Shown here piece by piece: positions 1-8,750 of a DNA stretch of 55,887 nt (position 1 is the stretch's first letter; every line of letters starts with the position of its first letter). The stretch spans positions 1 to 55,887 of the forward strand of contig NZ_MVHD01000037.1 of assembly GCF_002086635.1 (NCBI RefSeq). The letters are read 5' to 3'. This DNA is from Mycobacterium alsense. GTDB lineage: Bacteria > Actinomycetota > Actinomycetes > Mycobacteriales > Mycobacteriaceae. Under the pieces are notes generated by a model. It worked only from the letters and a program-made list of their open reading frames with translations, had not been told where the DNA came from and did no database searches. Position numbers and translations under genes: made by a program.

Positions 1-480
1 GCCCCGGCCCCCGCGCCCGCGACGGCGGTGACCGCCACACCCGCGATGCCGCCACCGTCGACCGCGCCGCCGACGCTGACCGGCGCGGCGCTGACCGCGG
101 GCATGGACGGCTACGCCTACCTGGTCGGCGGCCTGGGCGCGGATGCCCGCAGGGCGGCGACCGCCCGCACCCGGAAGAAGGCGCCGGAACCGGAGGGCGC
201 CGACGCGCCGGCGGTCGCGGCCGCGCCCGAGGAACGGGCCGCGTCGCCGCGGCGCCGCCGGGCCAAACTCACCCAGCCGGGCCGCGGCTACGAATACATG
301 GACCTCGAACCCGAGCCCGCCCCCTCGGCCAGCGGCGCGGGCGCCCTGGGCTTCGTCGGGACCGCCGCCAGGGACGGCTCCAGCGCGGCGGGGCTGGCGA
401 CGCTGCCGGCCGCGGGCGGCGGCGCGGGTGGGCCCAGCGTGCCGATGCTGCCCGGGACGTGGGAAGCCGGACCGGACTGA
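1..480 (+). CDS. PPE family protein, PPW subfamily, C-terminal part only
   Basis: The reading frame is open from the first base of the window and ends at a TGA at 478-480, so only about 159 C-terminal residues are present and the PPE domain lies off the left edge. The visible part is a Pro/Ala-rich linker, a basic patch (SPRRRRAKL) and a C-terminal module with GFVGT followed by PMLPGTW. These match the GFxGT and PxxPxxW motifs that define the PPE-PPW subfamily. PPE proteins are usually exported through type VII secretion, commonly as PE-PPE heterodimers. The function of this one cannot be said. Confidence 0.8.
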   Translation, partial: APAPAPATAVTATPAMPPPSTAPPTLTGAALTAGMDGYAYLVGGLGADARRAATARTRKKAPEPEGADAPAVAAAPEERAASPRRRRAKLTQPGRGYEYMDLEPEPAPSASGAGALGFVGTAARDGSSAAGLATLPAAGGGAGGPSVPMLPGTWEAGPD

Positions 481-492
481 CCTTGCCCAGCC

Positions 493-1161
493 TCAGCAGC
501 CGCAGGCGTGGCCGCGCCAGGATCTCACGCCCTGCCACACCGCGATGCCTGCGATCCCAAGCCCGATCGCGGGGTCGATCCACCAACCGCCCGACCACGC
601 CGCCGTGACCGCGAGGCCCACCAGCACCCCGGACGCCTGGGCGGCGCACAAATAGTTCTGGGTGCCCTCATCCTCGGTGGCCCCCGAGCCGAGTCGCGTG
701 CCCAGCCGGTGGTTGGCCCACCCCAGCACCGGCATGAGCAACAGCGCGGCGGCCGTCAGCCCGATGCCGATCACCGAGGTTTCGGCGCGGTGCTCGCCGG
801 CCAGGTCGCGGAGGGATTCGGCGGCGATGTAGGGGGCCGTCAGCCAAAACGACACCGCCACACCGCGCTGGGCGCGGCGCTCGGCCGTCTCGGAGAGGGT
901 GCGGGAACCCGAAAAGCGCCACACCACCATCGCGCTGCCCAGCGCCTCGGCGCCGCCGCCCAGCGCCCATCCGGTGAGCGCGACGGATCCGACCGCCAGC
1001 CCCTGCCACAGCCCGACGACGCCCTCGGCGAGCACCACGGCCAGGCTGAGCCAGGCCAGCTGAAGCGCCAAGCGGGCGTTGCGCCGCCAGTCGACATCCC
1101 GGGTGACCGTCGTCGCGCACGGCGACGCGGCGATCGGCACCAGCGTTTCCATCCGGGTCAT
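493..1161 (-). CDS. Rv3271c-like integral membrane protein, cation-efflux-like
   Basis: A 222-residue protein with about five or six hydrophobic segments (for example residues 30-50 and 130-150) and a Cys-rich tail ending HACGC. It resembles the transmembrane half of cation diffusion facilitators but is short and lacks their cytoplasmic domain. I recall M. tuberculosis Rv3271c as having the same length and the same place next to Rv3272. Transported substrate unknown; the C-terminal HxCxC could bind a soft metal. An ATG at 1152 is an alternative start. It is divergent from the methyltransferase gene at 1273. Confidence 0.65.
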   Translation of the reverse strand: MTRMETLVPIAASPCATTVTRDVDWRRNARLALQLAWLSLAVVLAEGVVGLWQGLAVGSVALTGWALGGGAEALGSAMVVWRFSGSRTLSETAERRAQRGVAVSFWLTAPYIAAESLRDLAGEHRAETSVIGIGLTAAALLLMPVLGWANHRLGTRLGSGATEDEGTQNYLCAAQASGVLVGLAVTAAWSGGWWIDPAIGLGIAGIAVWQGVRSWRGHACGC

Positions 1162-1241
1162 CGTAAGACAGGACCCTCCCGGGCCGGGACCCGCAACGGC
1201 CGAGAGACCGTATCGTTATTCTGTCTAACCAGCCTTGAACG

Positions 1242-1272
1242 GGACCACGGAAGGACCACGGAAGGACCACGG
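1242..1272 (+). repeat. 11-bp tandem repeat in the leader of the methyltransferase gene
   Basis: The unit GGACCACGGAA occurs at 1242-1252 and 1253-1263, and a third copy shortened to nine bases runs into the ATG at 1273. Each junction contains GGAAGGA, which can serve as a Shine-Dalgarno sequence, so the copies duplicate the ribosome binding site. A TATTCT hexamer at 1217-1222 could be the -10 element. Confidence 0.8.
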
Positions 1273-2187
1273 ATGGCGCGCACCGACGACGACACCTGGG
1301 ACCTGGCAACCAGCGTGGGAGCGACGGCCACGATGGTCGCGTCGGGGCGGGCCCGGGCCACCCGGGCGGGCCTGATCGACGATCCGTTCGCCGAGCCGCT
1401 GGTGCGCGCGGTGGGCGTGGACTTCTTCACCCGTTGGGCCGCCGGCGAACTCGATTCCCGGGACGTCGACGTGCCCGGCGCCGCGTGGGGCATGCAACGC
1501 ATGACCGACATGCTCGCGGCGCGCACGCGCTACATCGACGCGTTCTTCGCCGAGGCCCAGCAGGCCGGCGTCGACCAGGTCGTCATCCTGGCCTCGGGCC
1601 TGGACGCGCGGGGCTACCGGCTGCGGTGGGCCGACGGCACCACGGTGTTCGAGATCGACCAGCCCGAGGTCATCGCGTTCAAGTCCACCACCATCGCCGA
1701 GCTCGGCGCCACGCCCACGGCCGAGCTGCGCAACGTGTCGGTCGACTTGCGCCACGACTGGCCGGCGGCGCTGCGGCGGGCCGGGTTCGACGCGAGCCGG
1801 CCGGCCGCGTGGGCCGCCGAGGGCCTGCTCGGCTTCCTGCCCGCCGACGCGCAGGACCGCCTGCTGGATCAGGTCACCGAGCTCAGCGCCGACGGCAGCA
1901 GGCTGGTGGCCGAGGTGTTTCACAACACTGGGGTCAGCGGGGACGCGCTGAACGCCGCGGGCGAAAGGTGGCGGGAGAACGGCCTCGACGTCGCGCTCGA
2001 CGACCTGGGCTTCCCCGGCGAACGCAACGACGTGGCGGCCTACCTGGAAGAGCGCGGCTGGCATCCGGTGCGCACACCGCTCAATAAGTTGCTGGGCGAC
2101 AACGGATTACCGCTGCAGTCCGGCGACCCTGACGCGCCCTTCGGACGGAACTACTACTGCACCGCGGTGCTGGGCAAGCCAGCTTAA
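1273..2187 (+). CDS. SAM-dependent methyltransferase (TIGR00027/LCMT-like family)
   Basis: A 304-residue protein. The N-terminal stretch WDLATSVGATATMVASGRA and the SAM-binding VVILASGLDARGYRL (about residues 95-110) are typical of the mycobacterial family that includes Rv0725c, Rv0726c and Rv3399. The reading frame is open much further upstream, but the ATG at 1273 is chosen because the family signature starts there and a GGAAGGA lies just ahead. Substrate unknown; leucine carboxymethyltransferase-like O-methylation is the family guess. I do not recall a homologue between Rv3271c and Rv3272 in M. tuberculosis, so it is probably an insertion in this lineage. Confidence 0.85.
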   Translation: MARTDDDTWDLATSVGATATMVASGRARATRAGLIDDPFAEPLVRAVGVDFFTRWAAGELDSRDVDVPGAAWGMQRMTDMLAARTRYIDAFFAEAQQAGVDQVVILASGLDARGYRLRWADGTTVFEIDQPEVIAFKSTTIAELGATPTAELRNVSVDLRHDWPAALRRAGFDASRPAAWAAEGLLGFLPADAQDRLLDQVTELSADGSRLVAEVFHNTGVSGDALNAAGERWRENGLDVALDDLGFPGERNDVAAYLEERGWHPVRTPLNKLLGDNGLPLQSGDPDAPFGRNYYCTAVLGKPA

Positions 2188-2200
2188 GGAGGGGGCCAGA

Positions 2201-3388
2201 GTGCCAAACAGCAAGCCCGCCAAGCCACTTGACGGCTACCGGGTGCTCGACTTCACCCAGAACATCGCCGGGCCGCTGGCCGGGCAGGTGCTGGCCGACC
2301 TGGGCGCCGAGGTCATCAAGGTCGAGGCGCCCGGCGGCGAGGCCGCCCGGCAGATCACCGCGGTGCTGCCCGGGCGCCCGCCCCTGCCCACGCTGTTCTT
2401 GCCCCACAACCGCGGCAAGAAATCGGTCGCCGTGGACCTGACCGCCGACGAGAACAAGGAGCAGATACTGCGGCTCGCCGAGACCGCCGACGTTGTGCTG
2501 GAAGGGTTTCGGCCCGGGGTGATGGAGCGCATGGGGCTCGGCCCCGACGACCTGCGGGCCCGCAACCCCCGCCTCATCTACGCGCGGCTGTCGGCCTACG
2601 GCGGCAACGGGCCCCACGGCAGCAGGCCGGGCGTCGACCTGATGGTGGCCGCCGAGTCGGGCATGAGCACCGGGATGCCCACGCCGACCGGCAAGCCGCA
2701 GATCATCCCGTTCCAGCTCGTCGACGCGGCCAGCGGGCACGTGCTGGCCCAGGCGGTGCTGGCCGCGCTGCTGAACCGCGAGCGCCACGGGGTGGCCGAC
2801 ACGGTCCGGGTGGCCATGTACGACGTCGCGGTCAACCTGCAGGCCAGCCAGCTGACCATCCACCTGAACAAGCCGAGCGAGGCGCCCAAGCCCGACGCCG
2901 CGCCAAAACCCAAGAAGCGCAAAAGCGTCGGCTTCGCCACCCAACCGTCGGACGCGTTCAAGGCCGCCGACGGCTACCTGGTCATCAGCGCCTACGTGCC
3001 CAAGCACTGGGCGAAGCTGTGCCAGATCATCGGCCGCCCCGACCTGACGGACGACGAGCGCTTCGCCGACCAGCGCTCGCGCGCGCTGAACTACCACGAA
3101 TTGACCGAGGAACTCGAGTCGGCGCTGGCCGCCAAGACCGCGGCCGAATGGGTCGAGCTGTTGCAGGAGGGCGGCCTGATGGCCTGCCTGGCCTACACCT
3201 GGAAACAGGTGGTCGGCACCGAGCTGTTCGCCGAGAACGAGCTCGCCCTGCAGGTCGGCGGCGGCGACGAGGCGATCACCGTCGTCCGGATGCCGGCGCG
3301 CTACTCGAGCTTCGACGCCGTGGCCGCCGGTCCCCCGCCCGCCCCCGGGCAGCACAACGACGAGTTCCTGGTCACGGAACCAGCTTGA
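2201..3388 (+). CDS. CaiB/BaiF family III CoA-transferase (Rv3272 homologue)
   Basis: A 395-residue protein starting at a GTG with a strong AAGGAGGGGG ribosome binding site. Family III signatures are present: YRVLDFTQNIAGPLAGQVLADLGAEVIKVE (quoted in part; residues 13-42) and SRPGVDLMV, with Asp146 the likely catalytic aspartate that carries CoA. Enzymes of this family move CoA between organic acids; the acids are unknown here. It follows the methyltransferase by 13 nt and may be co-transcribed with it. Its 3' end overlaps the convergent pknD by 17 nt. Confidence 0.88.
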   Translation: MPNSKPAKPLDGYRVLDFTQNIAGPLAGQVLADLGAEVIKVEAPGGEAARQITAVLPGRPPLPTLFLPHNRGKKSVAVDLTADENKEQILRLAETADVVLEGFRPGVMERMGLGPDDLRARNPRLIYARLSAYGGNGPHGSRPGVDLMVAAESGMSTGMPTPTGKPQIIPFQLVDAASGHVLAQAVLAALLNRERHGVADTVRVAMYDVAVNLQASQLTIHLNKPSEAPKPDAAPKPKKRKSVGFATQPSDAFKAADGYLVISAYVPKHWAKLCQIIGRPDLTDDERFADQRSRALNYHELTEELESALAAKTAAEWVELLQEGGLMACLAYTWKQVVGTELFAENELALQVGGGDEAITVVRMPARYSSFDAVAAGPPPAPGQHNDEFLVTEPA

Positions 3389-5342
3389 CCACCCGGTTGT
3401 TGCCGCGGTCGGCGACGTAGACGGTCCCGCCGCCCTTGGAATTGTCGCCGGAGGAGTCGACCGCCACCGCCAGCGGCGTGTTGAGACCGGTGAAGGGCAG
3501 CACCACCGGAACGTTCGACCCGGCGGGCAGCTTTTTGACCTGGCTGCTGTCGTGCTCGGTGATGAAGACGTCGCCCGCCGGGTTCACCGCGATGCCCCAC
3601 GGCACCGAGACGCCTCCGAACGGCAGCTCGATCTGGGCGTTCGTCCCGACCTCCAGCTTCAGCACCCGGTTGTTGTCGGTGTCGGCGACGAAGACGTTGC
3701 CCGCGGGGTCCACCGCCACGCCGTCCGGGTTCTTCAGGCCGTTGAACGGCAGCACCGTCTGGGCGTTCGCGCCGGCGGCCAACTTCAGCACCCGGCCGTT
3801 GCCCCGGTCGGCGACATACACCGCGCCCTGGGCATCCACCGCCACGCCCTCGGGGTAGTTGAGGCCGTTGAACGGCAGCACCGTCTGGTTGTTCGAGCCC
3901 CTCGTCAACTTCACCACCCGGTTGTTGAAGTCGCTGACGTAGACCGTGCCGGCGTCGTCCACCGCCAGCCCCTGCGGCTGGTACAGCCCGTTGAACGGCA
4001 GCACCCGGGGGGCGCTCGTGCCGGCCGGCAACTCCACCACCCGCCCGTACATGCCCTGACTGGTCACGTAGACGTTGCCCGCCTTGTCCAGCGCCACCCC
4101 GCCCGGCGACAGGCGGAAGTCGATGCCGGTGAAGGGCAGCTCGCTCTGCCCGGCCTGTTCCTTCGGCTGGGTCCCGGATGACCCGTGCATCAGGACGACG
4201 ACGAGCGCGATCACGGCCACGAGCGCGACCGCGAAGGCGCCGCCGACGATCCACCACTTGCGCCTCCGGTCCGCCGGGGGCCCGCCGCCCCAGTAGTCGG
4301 ACCGCGAGGGCTGCGGATACGGCATCGGCACGGATTGGCTGCGCCACCCGCTGACCCCCCCGGGCGGCGAGATCGTGTTGCCGCCGGTGAAGCCGCCACC
4401 GGGCGGCGCCGGCCAGCCGCCGGTGGGCACCACGGGGCGAACCATGGTCTCGGCGTCGCCCATCGGCTCGCCGTGCTGCAGGATCGCGACGGCCTGGTGC
4501 TGCTCGGAGGCGGTCAGGGCGTCGTGGGCCGCGGCGGCCAGCTCGCCGGCGGTGCGGTAGCGCTCCTCCGGGTTCTTGGCCATGCCCCGGGCGATCACCT
4601 GATCGAGGGCCGCCGGAACCCGCCCGGGCATCATCTGGCTGGGCCGCGGGGGCGGCTCGAGCAGGTGCGCGGCGATCAGCCGTTCCATGCTGTCGGCCCG
4701 GAACGGCGGCGACCCCGTCAGGCACTCCCCCAACACGCAGGCGAGCGAATAGATGTCGGCGCGGTAGGTGACGTCGTCGCTGGTGAACCGCTCCGGGGCC
4801 ATGTACTTGCAGGTGCCCATCGCGGTGCCGGTCTGGGTCAGCCCCGGGTCGGCGGCGGCGCGGGCGATCCCGAAGTCCACCAGATAGGCGAAGTCGCTGT
4901 TGGTGACGAGGATGTTTTCCGGCTTGACGTCGCGGTGCGTCACGCCGCTGGCGTGCGCCGCGTCCAGCGCCGCGGCGACCTGGCTGACGATGGCCACCGC
5001 CCGCGGCGGGCTCAGCGGCCCGGTGCGCCGCAACAGGGTGGCCAGGTCGTCGCCCTCGATCAGGCGCATGTCCAGGTAGAGGCGGCCGTCGATCTCGCCG
5101 TAGTCGTGGATCGGCACCACGTGCGGCTCGGTCAGCCGGCCCGCGGCGTCGGACTCGCGCTGCATGCGCGCGCGAAACATCGGGTCACCGGAGAACTGCT
5201 CGGAGATCAGCTTCAACGCCACCACGCGGCGCTTGCGGGTGTCTTCGGCCTCGTAGACCTCACCCATCCCGCCGCGGCCCAGCAGCCGCAGCAGCCGATA
5301 GGGCCCGAACTGCGACCCCATTCGCGTACCCGGCGCGCTCAC
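3372..5342 (-). CDS. pknD: Membrane Ser/Thr protein kinase PknD with extracellular beta-propeller
   Basis: A 656-residue receptor kinase. The kinase domain (about 14-275) has the glycine loop GRGGMGEV at 22-29, the ATP lysine K44, HRDVKPEN with catalytic D138, DFG at 156-158, and an activation loop with TQTGTAMGT. A Pro/Gly-rich linker leads to one transmembrane helix (363-386). Outside it are six NHL-type repeats of the form VLPFNGL..P.GVAVD..G.VYV.D..N.RV.KL, which form the propeller sensor. The GTG start has AAGGGAG upstream. It lies 49 nt after pstS2 on the same strand, as I recall for M. tuberculosis, consistent with a role in sensing phosphate or a periplasmic ligand. Confidence 0.95.
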   Translation of the reverse strand: MSAPGTRMGSQFGPYRLLRLLGRGGMGEVYEAEDTRKRRVVALKLISEQFSGDPMFRARMQRESDAAGRLTEPHVVPIHDYGEIDGRLYLDMRLIEGDDLATLLRRTGPLSPPRAVAIVSQVAAALDAAHASGVTHRDVKPENILVTNSDFAYLVDFGIARAAADPGLTQTGTAMGTCKYMAPERFTSDDVTYRADIYSLACVLGECLTGSPPFRADSMERLIAAHLLEPPPRPSQMMPGRVPAALDQVIARGMAKNPEERYRTAGELAAAAHDALTASEQHQAVAILQHGEPMGDAETMVRPVVPTGGWPAPPGGGFTGGNTISPPGGVSGWRSQSVPMPYPQPSRSDYWGGGPPADRRRKWWIVGGAFAVALVAVIALVVVLMHGSSGTQPKEQAGQSELPFTGIDFRLSPGGVALDKAGNVYVTSQGMYGRVVELPAGTSAPRVLPFNGLYQPQGLAVDDAGTVYVSDFNNRVVKLTRGSNNQTVLPFNGLNYPEGVAVDAQGAVYVADRGNGRVLKLAAGANAQTVLPFNGLKNPDGVAVDPAGNVFVADTDNNRVLKLEVGTNAQIELPFGGVSVPWGIAVNPAGDVFITEHDSSQVKKLPAGSNVPVVLPFTGLNTPLAVAVDSSGDNSKGGGTVYVADRGNNRVVKLVP

Positions 5343-5391
5343 CGCGGCGGCTCCCTTCTCACCAAGCTGCTAAAAGCAGGCTTTCGCGTGT

Positions 5392-6501
5392 TCACGAGAT
5401 CGCATTCACCGCGTTCGCCAGTTTGGACTGGAACGAGCTCGGCAACGGTATCGACCCGTACTGCTCTAGTCCATCTTGCCCCGGACCGATGGCCGCCTGC
5501 ATGAACGCCTTCACGGCCTGCGCGGTCGCCTTGTCCGGGTAGTGCGAGCAGACGATCTCGTAGGTCGCCAGCACTATCGGGTAGGCGCCGGCCTGGGTCG
5601 GCCGGTAGAACGACGACGTGTCCAGCACCAGGTCGTTGCCCTGCCCCTGGAACCGGGCGCCGGCGATGGTCTTGCCGACCGAGTCGGTCGTGATCGACAC
5701 CGGATCCGGGCCCGCCGAGGTGATGATCTGCGCCATGTGCAGCTGCTTGCCCACCGCGAACGACCACTCGTTGTAGGTGATCGACCCGTCGGTGTTCTGC
5801 AGCGCCGCCGACGTGCCGTTGTTGCCGCTTTCGCCTTCGCCGACGCCGCCGTTGAACATCTCGCCGGTGCCTTTGCCCCAGGCGCCGTCGGACGCGCCGT
5901 CGAGATACTTCTGGAAGTTGGCCGTGGTCCCGGATTTGTCGCTGCGGAACACGACGTGGATGGGCGTCGAGGGGAAGCTGTTGCCCCCGTTGAGCGCCTT
6001 GATCGCCGGGTCGTCCCACTTGGTGATGGTGCCGTTGAAGATCTTCGCCGCGGTCGGCCCGTCCAGGTTCAGCGAGCCGACGCCGTTGACGTTGTAGGTG
6101 ATGGCGATCGGGCCGAACACCGTGGGCAGGTCCCACGCCGGGGAACCGCACCGGGCGGCGGCCCGGTCGGGCTGACCCGTCGAGGGGTTCAGCGGGACGT
6201 CGGAGCCCGCCAGGTCGGTCTCGTTGTTGACGAACTGCTCGACGCCGGCGCCGGAGCCGTTGGCGTTGTAGTCCAGCGTGTGCCCCGGGCACGCCCGCAC
6301 GTAGGCGTAGACGAACTGCTCGACGGCGTTCTGTTGCGCGGTCGACCCGCTGGCGTGCAGCCGGTTCTTGCCGCCGCAGTCCACCGGTATCGGTTTGGCG
6401 CTGGACCCCGACGAAGTGTTGGAGTTGCCACCGCATCCGGCCAACACCAGCGCGCTGACGGCGAGCAGGCTCAGCGCGGCGCCAGATCGGATTAACCTCA
6501 C
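5392..6501 (-). CDS. pstS2: Phosphate-binding lipoprotein PstS2
   Basis: A 369-residue lipoprotein whose signal peptide ends in the lipobox LAGC. Phosphate-loop residues are visible: ASGSTAQ near the mature N terminus, GSDVPLN, and FRSDKSGTT. Remembered M. tuberculosis PstS2 shares distinctive stretches such as NPSTGQPDR and CGSPAWDLPTVFGPIAITYN, so PstS2 fits better than PstS3. The GTG at 6501 has GGGAGG upstream; the longer open frame before it does not encode a signal peptide. It binds phosphate outside the membrane for the PstCA-PstB importer. Probably transcribed with pknD under the repeats at 6543-6580. Confidence 0.93.
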   Translation of the reverse strand: MRLIRSGAALSLLAVSALVLAGCGGNSNTSSGSSAKPIPVDCGGKNRLHASGSTAQQNAVEQFVYAYVRACPGHTLDYNANGSGAGVEQFVNNETDLAGSDVPLNPSTGQPDRAAARCGSPAWDLPTVFGPIAITYNVNGVGSLNLDGPTAAKIFNGTITKWDDPAIKALNGGNSFPSTPIHVVFRSDKSGTTANFQKYLDGASDGAWGKGTGEMFNGGVGEGESGNNGTSAALQNTDGSITYNEWSFAVGKQLHMAQIITSAGPDPVSITTDSVGKTIAGARFQGQGNDLVLDTSSFYRPTQAGAYPIVLATYEIVCSHYPDKATAQAVKAFMQAAIGPGQDGLEQYGSIPLPSSFQSKLANAVNAIS

Positions 6502-6542
6502 GCAACCCTCCCGTCGCGTCGGGACCGTGCACGGCGCACACA

Positions 6543-6580
6543 GTGACCTTTGGTAACAACCAAGTGAACCAATCGTGAAT
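6543..6580 (-). promoter_or_regulatory. Putative PHO box / RegX3 site between pstS2 and pstB
   Basis: Read on the minus strand there are four hexamers, ATTCAC (6580-6575), GTTCAC (6569-6564), GTTACC (about 6557-6552) and GGTCAC (6548-6543), spaced 10-12 bases apart. Direct repeats of 11 bp with a G(T/G)TCAC core are the form of actinomycete PHO boxes, and GTTCAC-type sites are known for the mycobacterial SenX3-RegX3 phosphate system. The divergent position between pstS2 and pstB fits control of both arms. Confidence 0.6.
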
Positions 6581-6673
6581 ATACAAACCTTTGTGGACGA
6601 GCGTGGGATTAGCGACACCTTGTAGGTAGCTGAGGACATGTTTAACGAGCGGTGTCGCGCCGGTTACGCGCAG

Positions 6674-6679
6674 TAGCAT
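6674..6679 (+). promoter_or_regulatory. Candidate -10 element of pstB (near-leaderless)
   Basis: TAGCAT fits TANNNT. It lies six bases before an in-frame TTG at 6686 and nine before the ATG at 6689, so the pstB message probably has no or a three-base leader. Confidence 0.4.
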
Positions 6680-6688
6680 CGGATTTTG

Positions 6689-7525
6689 ATGGGCCGTGAA
6701 CCGCACGATGCCGAGACCGGGGCCGCCCCGGTCGCCCCCGTGGCCATGGCCGCGGTGGACCTCACGCTGGGCTTCGGCGCCAAGACCGTGCTCGATCGGG
6801 TGAGCCTGGAGTTCCCCGCGCGCGCGGTCACGTCGTTGCTGGGGCCGACGGGCTCGGGTAAGACGACCTTTCTGCGGACGCTGAACCGGATGAACGACAA
6901 GGTGTCCGGCTTCCGGCACAGCGGCGACGTCCTGATGGGCGGGCGCAGCATCTTCTCCGGCCGTGACCTGATGGAGTTTCGCCGCAGCGTGGGCATGCTG
7001 TTCCAGCGCCCCAACCCGTTCCCGATGTCGATCATGGACAACGTCGTCGCCGGCGTGCGCGCCCACAAGATGGTGCCGCGCAAGGAGTTCAAGAACGTCG
7101 CCGAGGCCCGGCTGACGGAGGTCGGCCTGTGGGATGCGGTCAAGGATCGGCTCGGGGATTCGCCGTTCCGGCTCTCCGGCGGTCAGCAGCAGTTGTTGTG
7201 CCTGGCCCGCGCGCTTGCGGTCGGCCCGGAGGTGTTGCTGCTCGACGAGCCCACCTCCTCGCTGGACCCGACCACGACCGAAAAGATCGAGGGGCTCATC
7301 CGATCGCTCGCCGACCGCCTGACCGTGGTCATGGTCACCCACGATCTGGCCCAGGCCGCCCGCACCGGCGACCGGACCGCCTTCTTCTTCGAAGGCCGGC
7401 TGGTCGAGGAGGGGCCCACCGAACAGCTGTTCCTGTCGCCGAAGCATGAGGAAACCGCCCGCTACTTCGCGCCGTTCCGGCCGGACCGGACGGGGACCGA
7501 AAGGGTTGGGGCCACCGACGGCTAG
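6689..7525 (+). CDS. pstB: Phosphate ABC transporter ATP-binding protein PstB
   Basis: A 278-residue ATPase with Walker A GPTGSGKT (52-59), ABC signature LSGGQQQ (162-168) and Walker B LLLDEP (183-188). It energises uptake by the PstC-PstA channel. The N terminus is about 20 residues longer than usual. The ATG at 6689 is taken as the start; a TTG sits directly before it. It is the first gene of the rightward pst operon, followed by two pstS genes, pstC and pstA. Confidence 0.93.
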   Translation: MGREPHDAETGAAPVAPVAMAAVDLTLGFGAKTVLDRVSLEFPARAVTSLLGPTGSGKTTFLRTLNRMNDKVSGFRHSGDVLMGGRSIFSGRDLMEFRRSVGMLFQRPNPFPMSIMDNVVAGVRAHKMVPRKEFKNVAEARLTEVGLWDAVKDRLGDSPFRLSGGQQQLLCLARALAVGPEVLLLDEPTSSLDPTTTEKIEGLIRSLADRLTVVMVTHDLAQAARTGDRTAFFFEGRLVEEGPTEQLFLSPKHEETARYFAPFRPDRTGTERVGATDG

Positions 7526-7570
7526 CCGGGGGAAGGGCCCGCGCGGCGGGACGCACGAGGAAGCGAGGAC

Positions 7571-8725
7571 GTGAAGGCTCGATTGGATGCGCTGCCGGCC
7601 CTGATGACGGCGTTGGCGACGGCCCTGGTGACGGCCCTGGTGACGGCCCTGGCGGTCGCCGCCTGCGGCTCGCACGCCGAGACCCCCGGCGGGGCGCCGG
7701 CCCCCGGGCCGGCCACGGGCAGCGTCGCCACCGCGCCGGCGACGGCAAGGGTGGAGCTGTCGGAGACCGGCAGCACCCTGCTCTACCCGCTGTTCAGCGA
7801 GTGGGGTCCCGCCTACCACGCCAAGTATCCGAACGTCACCCTCGTCACCCAGGGCAGCGGTTCGGGCGCCGGCATCTCCCAGGTCGCGGCCGGGGCGGTC
7901 CACATCGGCGCCTCCGACGCCTATCTGTCCGAGGGCGACGTGGCCGCCCACCGGGGGCTGATGAACATCGCGCTGGCCATCGCCGCCCAGCAGGTCAACT
8001 ACAACCTGCCCGGCATCCATCAGCACCTCAAGCTGAACGGCAAGGTGCTGGCCGGGATGTACCAGGGCAGGATCAAAACCTGGAACGATCCGCAGCTGGC
8101 CGCCCTCAACCCCGGCTTGCACCTGCCGGACACCCCGGTGGTTCCGCTGCACCGCTCCGACGGGTCCGGCAGCACGTTTCAGTTCACCCAGTACCTGTCC
8201 AAGCAGGACCCCGACGGCTGGGGCCGCTCGCCGGGCTTCGGCACCACCGTCGACTTCCCGGCGGTGCCCGGCGCGCTGGGCGAGAACGGCGACGGCGCCA
8301 TGGTGACCGGCTGCGCGGCGAACCCCGGCTGCGTCGCCTACACGAGCATCGGCTCGCTGGACGCGGCCGACGAGCGGGGACTCGGCCAGGCCAAGCTGGG
8401 CAACGCATCCGGTAAGTACCTGCTGCCCAAGGCCAAGAGCATTCAGGCCGCGGCCGACGGCTCCGCCGCGACGATGCCGGCAAGCCAGGCGATCTCGCTG
8501 ATCGACGGCCCGGCCCCTGACGGGTACCCCCTCGTCAACTACGAGTACGCGATCGTCAACGGCAACCAGCCCGACGCTGCCACCGCCCAGACGCTGCAGG
8601 CGTTCCTGCACTGGGCGGTCACCGACGGCAACGACGACAAGTTCCTGGACAAGGTTCACTTCCAGCCGCTGCCGGATCCGGTGGTGAAGTTGTCGCTCGC
8701 CCAGATCGCCAAGATCACCGGGTGA
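7571..8725 (+). CDS. PstS1-type phosphate-binding lipoprotein, divergent first copy
   Basis: A 384-residue lipoprotein starting at GTG after a GAGGAAGCGAGGA leader. The signal peptide has a lipobox-like VAAC. The mature protein has SETGSTLLYPLF, GASDAYLSEGD and HRSDGSGSTF, the three phosphate-contacting loops. It is clearly paralogous to the next gene but less like the M. tuberculosis 38-kDa antigen PstS1: it has LFSEWGP where that and the second copy have LFNLWGP, and GSGST where they have GSGDT. Both copies end with HFQPLP..VVKLS. The Asp-to-Ser change lies in the loop that holds phosphate in E. coli PstS and could alter affinity. Confidence 0.9.
   Translation: MKARLDALPALMTALATALVTALVTALAVAACGSHAETPGGAPAPGPATGSVATAPATARVELSETGSTLLYPLFSEWGPAYHAKYPNVTLVTQGSGSGAGISQVAAGAVHIGASDAYLSEGDVAAHRGLMNIALAIAAQQVNYNLPGIHQHLKLNGKVLAGMYQGRIKTWNDPQLAALNPGLHLPDTPVVPLHRSDGSGSTFQFTQYLSKQDPDGWGRSPGFGTTVDFPAVPGALGENGDGAMVTGCAANPGCVAYTSIGSLDAADERGLGQAKLGNASGKYLLPKAKSIQAAADGSAATMPASQAISLIDGPAPDGYPLVNYEYAIVNGNQPDAATAQTLQAFLHWAVTDGNDDKFLDKVHFQPLPDPVVKLSLAQIAKITG
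7606..7653 (+). repeat. 12-bp tandem repeat inside the signal sequence of the first pstS copy
   Basis: Four units starting GACGGC at 7606-7617, 7618-7629, 7630-7641 and 7642-7653; the middle two are identical and the others differ at the last bases. They encode TALA-TALV-TALV-TALA, the hydrophobic core of the signal peptide. Loss or gain of a unit would keep the frame and change the core by four residues. Confidence 0.85.
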
Positions 8726-8750
8726 GCCCAAACCGTCAGTAACGCAAGGG

